Source: JACZSB01 sp965372015
Lineage (GTDB): Bacteria; Fidelibacterota; Marinisomatia; SCGC-AAA003-L08; TS1B11
Direction of reading: 5' to 3'
Assembly (NCBI GenBank): GCA_965372015.1
Contig: CBDVAP010000143.1
Location: 1-6,463 of the forward strand
DNA length: 6,463 bases
Numbering within the stretch: the stretch's first letter is position 1; the number at the start of each line of letters is the position of its first letter. Made by a program: the position numbers and the translations under genes. Positions 5,520 to 6,463 of the stretch are shown here, piece by piece. Below the pieces are notes generated by a model. It was not told where the DNA came from and did no database searches. It saw nothing but the letters and a program-made list of their open reading frames with translations.

Positions 5520-5550
5520 GAAAAATAAAATATGGGCTCATGAATCATAA

Positions 5551-5739
5551 GCTACATTTGAAGATGATAACTCGGCGGCTATTACAGTTGTCTCCGACGA
5601 CAACTACTACTTGGCTTACGGGAACCCTATTGGCGGATTAGTCATGTCAGGAGTAAGATCTACAGCCGAAACCTACTTTAGTCTGATTGTCACAAGCTTT
5701 GTGTTCTTTAAGACTCAAAAACCTGAAAACGGTGCTTGA
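5551..5739 (+). pseudogene. Start-less coding remnant, possibly a beta-barrel C-terminus
   Basis: Directly after an in-frame TAA (5548-5550) there is a 62-codon open frame ending at a TGA (5737-5739). It includes DDNSAAITVVSDDNYYLAYG and TYFSLIVTSFVFF, and it has no credible start codon or ribosome site. Alternating polar/hydrophobic strands and a near-terminal aromatic strand (SLIVTSFVFF) fit the last strands of an outer-membrane barrel. This raises the possibility that it is the other end of the truncated porin at 4548-4735. The two pieces together are far shorter than a typical porin, and their reading phases do not rejoin simply. Any rearrangement therefore involved loss of the middle. 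The protein-like composition is the only evidence that this was coding. Confidence 0.35.
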
Positions 5740-5812
5740 GAGGCATCTGCCGGGTAAACAGTTGCAGTGGACCAAGACAATTAAAGTTTATTAAGCCTAA
5801 CCAGGAGAACTC

Positions 5813-6463
5813 ATGAAAAGGGCAAGTTATAAATGGCTACTTTTTGGTGGCTTACTCTTAGTCCCGGCAGCCTTGGTCAAGGCAAGTGCTAGTGGATCAC
5901 CCTCAGGACGCGATACAACCCAGGCCGCCACTGAGGCCATTAGTCAAACAGCGGATGATACTCCTGCTGAGCTGGGACTTCTGGGATATTTATTCAAACG
6001 CAAACGAACGGAAGATGGTGAACAAGCACCGTCGGGAGTAGAGGTTAAGGCAGCTTCTAATGGCCCTTTTGAAGAGCAGGGCCTGATAGATTTTCTCCTG
6101 GGTAAAGAGCCTCAGCCGCTGGTTATTGCCTCCAGTATCCATGTGGCGAATAAGCCCTTACCGGAACCGGTAGAGGGTCCCTTACCTGAAGGAGGCCTGC
6201 TCAATTATTTGTTTAATCGGGGAGATACATCGCTCAGGCCTGCTGCGGGCTCTGCCCAAGCTGCGAACCCATCCCGGCCAGCGCCCACCAGCACGAAATC
6301 ATCAGTTGGCACAGCGCAGGTATTAGCAAGGTCTGCGACGACTGTTAAATCGGCGGCGATTAGTGATGGACAAGCACCTTCGGGAGTAGAGGTTAAGGAA
6401 GCTTATAATGGCCCTTTTGAAGAGCAAGGTCTGATAGATTTTCTCCTGGGTAAAGAGCCTCAG
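5813..6463 (+). CDS. Exported repeat protein with ExGLLxYLF motifs, 3' end beyond the window
   Basis: The ATG at 5813 follows a good ribosome site (AGGAG, 5803-5807). The frame stays open for 217 codons to the window edge, so the C-terminus is unseen. Residues 1-26 form a signal peptide (MKRASYKWLLFGGLLLVPAA, cleavage probably near VKA or ASA). The mature part is Pro/Ala/Ser/Thr-rich and likely extended, punctuated by a short hydrophobic motif: ELGLLGYLF (53-61), EQGLIDFLL (88-96), EGGLLNYLF (126-134) and EQGLIDFLL (204-212). The conserved glycines fall at 55, 90, 128 and 206, or about 35-39 residues apart with one unit degenerate. Two units are nearly identical over ~31 residues (QAPSGVEVK...GKEPQ). 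No enzyme motif is seen. A weak TTG at 5762 and an AT-rich AAGTTTATT near 5784 may be its promoter. I do not recognise the family; a surface or periplasmic scaffold is a guess. Confidence 0.75.
   Translation, partial: MKRASYKWLLFGGLLLVPAALVKASASGSPSGRDTTQAATEAISQTADDTPAELGLLGYLFKRKRTEDGEQAPSGVEVKAASNGPFEEQGLIDFLLGKEPQPLVIASSIHVANKPLPEPVEGPLPEGGLLNYLFNRGDTSLRPAAGSAQAANPSRPAPTSTKSSVGTAQVLARSATTVKSAAISDGQAPSGVEVKEAYNGPFEEQGLIDFLLGKEPQ
6022..6115 (+). repeat. 94-bp direct repeat, copy 1
   Basis: This stretch matches 6370-6463 at 89 of 94 positions, offset by 348 bases (116 codons), so the reading frame is kept. The five differences give three silent changes and two replacements (Ala to Glu, Ser to Tyr). 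It encodes most of the QAPSGVEVK...EQGLIDFLLGKEPQ unit. Such high identity implies a recent duplication or ongoing gene conversion. Confidence 0.95.
6370..6463 (+). repeat. 94-bp direct repeat, copy 2, reaching the window edge
   Basis: This is the second copy of the repeat at 6022-6115. It is still matching when the window ends, so its true length and the number of further copies cannot be seen here. Confidence 0.95.

Noticed and set aside
4726..5551. ATAAG at 4726-4730 and 5547-5551 as an insertion target duplication
   Set aside because: A 5-base match is expected by chance in AT-rich stretches. Removing the segment between the copies does not restore a shared reading frame, and no transposase or terminal inverted repeats are present.
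5378..5641. 87-codon plus-strand frame
   Set aside because: It runs antisense over the start and promoter of the minus-strand gene, has no ribosome site and uses a different phase from the protein-like remnant at 5551-5739.
1..6463. tRNA, rRNA, CRISPR array or insertion sequence
   Set aside because: No cloverleaf-like segments, short regularly spaced repeats, transposase motifs or terminal inverted repeats were seen by eye. A tRNAscan or ISfinder run would be decisive.

Overview
The window comes from a moderately GC-rich bacterium that I cannot name. Two weak clues point toward an FCB-type lineage (Bacteroidota, Marinimicrobia, Calditrichota and relatives). First, several candidate promoters fit TTG-N19/20-TAnnTT, which is close to the Bacteroidota pattern as well as to a relaxed sigma-70 pattern. 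Second, there is a signal-peptide protein start of the 'ISGFVDGS' kind, as seen in porin-like proteins of such groups. This is inference, not a taxonomic call.

Layout. Positions 1-176 hold no gene I can assign. Positions 177-362 look like a compact, self-terminated transcription unit. It has a candidate promoter, a Shine-Dalgarno sequence almost fully complementary to the 16S rRNA 3' end, a 14-codon ORF (MSCHEWKLTSGEPA), a 10-bp stem that starts inside that ORF, and a strong intrinsic terminator. A second candidate promoter (441-472) precedes a two-gene operon. Its first gene is a 696-residue cytoplasmic histidine kinase (REC-coiled coil-GAF-PAS-HisKA_3-HATPase, 503-2593). Its second is a NarL/FixJ-type response regulator (2606-3292). 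The operon is followed by a probable terminator at 3319-3358.

The intergenic region 3293-3623 is dense in short palindromes and one direct repeat. It ends in a third candidate promoter that shares the 9-mer TAGTTTTAC with the kinase promoter at the same spacing. Downstream are two overlapping genes of unknown function (3624-3971 and 3964-4485), then the first ~60 codons of a secreted porin-like protein (4548-~4735) that stops abruptly. The porin start abuts the 3' end of an opposite-strand gene (4736-5422) for a single-pass membrane protein with a repetitive, glycine-rich beta-type exterior. Beyond that gene's promoter lies a start-less coding remnant (5551-5739). The window ends inside an exported protein (5813 to the edge) with internal repeats built on an ExGLLxYLF-like motif, including a 94-bp DNA repeat that differs at only 5 positions.

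How the parts may fit. The kinase should phosphorylate the adjacent regulator. The shared promoter element and the nearby palindromes suggest, without proof, that the regulator acts on its own promoter and on the 3624-4485 unit. The remaining genes encode envelope or exported proteins, and the area from 4548 to 5739 looks rearranged.
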